DNA of 6,424 nt. Source: Deltaproteobacteria bacterium. Its GTDB lineage: Bacteria; Bdellovibrionota; UBA1018; UBA923. The notes beneath the pieces were generated by a model. The model had not been told where the DNA came from. It was given only the letters and a program-made list of their open reading frames with translations, and searched no databases. The stretch lies in NCBI GenBank assembly GCA_016194795.1, contig JACQAX010000329.1, forward strand, positions 1 through 6,424. The letters run 5' to 3'. The position numbers and the translations under genes are program-made. Of the stretch, positions 6,056-6,424 are shown piece by piece (the first letter of the stretch is position 1; the number at the start of each line of letters is the position of its first letter).

Positions 6056-6424
6056 GCATCATAGAGGATCTTGTTGAAGAAGTTGAGCTTGGAGTACCAG
6101 GGCGTCCAGGTGAGCGCGGCGCCATAATAGGTGCGGTTCTCGCGCACGAACGGCAGCGCCGTCGGGCTCGCCTGCTTGAGCGCCGTGAGCGTGTTGTTGT
6201 CGTGGTTGCTGAGCGAGCCGTAGAAAACCTCGATGCCGAAGAGCTCGCTGAACCAGTAGTCGATGCGCGGCACGAGCTCGTATTCGGTACGGTACGGGTT
6301 GCTCAGGTTGAGACCGCCGGCCAGCGAGATGGCCAGGCGCCCGGCCTTGCGATACTTGCGGTTTTGCAGAACATAGACCTTCTTGTCGGGGTCGAGCCAG
6401 GAGAAGTTGTACTCGTCGTCCTCG
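6049..6424 (-). CDS. Outer-membrane beta-barrel protein, C-terminal part (GltA/GltB-like context), 5' end outside window
   Basis: The last 124 residues of a gene that enters from the right edge; the frame stays open to base 6423. Seen: a segment reading VYVLQNRKYRKAGR (residues 16-29 of the visible part), then alternating hydrophobic/polar stretches with Gly and aromatics (AISLAGGLNLSNPY, 31-44; RIDYWFSELFGIEVFYGS, 53-70), then FVRENRTYYGAALTWTPWY (92-110). This is the look of the outer-membrane beta-barrel family common beside gliding genes in myxobacteria and relatives, in which a QNR-type motif precedes the first strands. By position, directly before a TPR gene, it would be GltA- or GltB-like. 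Odd: it stops after NFFNKILYDAC, where I would expect more strands, and it lacks a C-terminal aromatic. Its stop (TGA, 6051-6049) overlaps the next start by 7 bases. The barrel call is fairly secure; the Glt paralogue is not. Confidence 0.72.
   Translation of the reverse strand, partial: EDDEYNFSWLDPDKKVYVLQNRKYRKAGRLAISLAGGLNLSNPYRTEYELVPRIDYWFSELFGIEVFYGSLSNHDNNTLTALKQASPTALPFVRENRTYYGAALTWTPWYSKLNFFNKILYDAC

Larger units (their letters stand above)
1..6424 (-). other. Single overlapping operon of envelope-complex genes
   Basis: All five genes lie on one strand and each start overlaps the preceding stop: 6055/6049 (7 bases), 4410/4397 (14 bases), 619/616 (GTGA, 4 bases) and 284/281 (ATGA, 4 bases). 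No gap exists in which a promoter or terminator could sit, so co-transcription from a promoter to the right of the window is inferred. Such tight coupling is typical of subunits made in fixed proportion for one complex. Confidence 0.8.

Noticed and set aside
6057..6062. ATGATG just upstream of the GltC-like gene as a better start than GTG.
   Set aside because: Both ATGs are in another frame and do not lead into the signal peptide. The correct frame has a TGA at 6061-6059, so GTG at 6055 is needed.
4160..6064. A 634-codon open frame on the plus strand, opposite the GltC-like gene.
   Set aside because: Same low-complexity Arg/Val/Leu/Ala composition. It crosses the junction of two well-supported minus-strand genes and has no recognisable motif.

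Overview
The window is GC-rich (roughly 60-65% by eye) and entirely protein-coding on the minus strand. Five genes read from right to left, and every junction overlaps by 4 to 14 bases. There is no intergenic DNA, RNA gene, mobile element or CRISPR array. The content points to a gliding or predatory deltaproteobacterial-type lineage (Myxococcota or Bdellovibrionota). It resembles the Glt part of the Agl-Glt adventurous gliding motility (focal adhesion) machinery. That assignment comes from remembered family features and gene order; no database search was possible.

Layout in transcription order: (1) 6424-6049, the 3' part of a gene for an outer-membrane beta-barrel protein of the kind found beside Glt genes, which ends surprisingly early. 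(2) 6055-4397, a 552-residue exported TPR-like protein, best matched to GltC. (3) 4410-616, a 1264-residue exported multi-TPR protein, best matched to GltD (AgmU). (4) 619-281, a 112-residue exported basic protein resembling the small CglF/GltF component. (5) 284-1, the first 94 residues of an FHA-domain protein that continues past the window, probably GltG.

In the Myxococcus model, outer-membrane barrels and periplasmic TPR scaffolds link to inner-membrane proteins with cytoplasmic signalling domains (GltG, GltJ), and an AglRQS proton-driven motor moves the assembly. The window holds a piece of each layer: a barrel, two periplasmic TPR scaffolds, a small periplasmic factor and the cytoplasmic FHA head of a likely inner-membrane protein. 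This fits an operon for an envelope-spanning complex. In Myxococcus the GltABC genes and the GltD-J genes lie in separate clusters; here they appear joined, and no separate GltE gene lies between the GltD-like and CglF-like genes.

Points to check are the abrupt barrel end, an FHA domain missing two usual phosphothreonine-binding residues, a Cys-bracketed low-complexity insert in the large TPR protein, and a run of three GTG starts. I see no wholly new system; the value lies in a compact, rearranged Glt locus.
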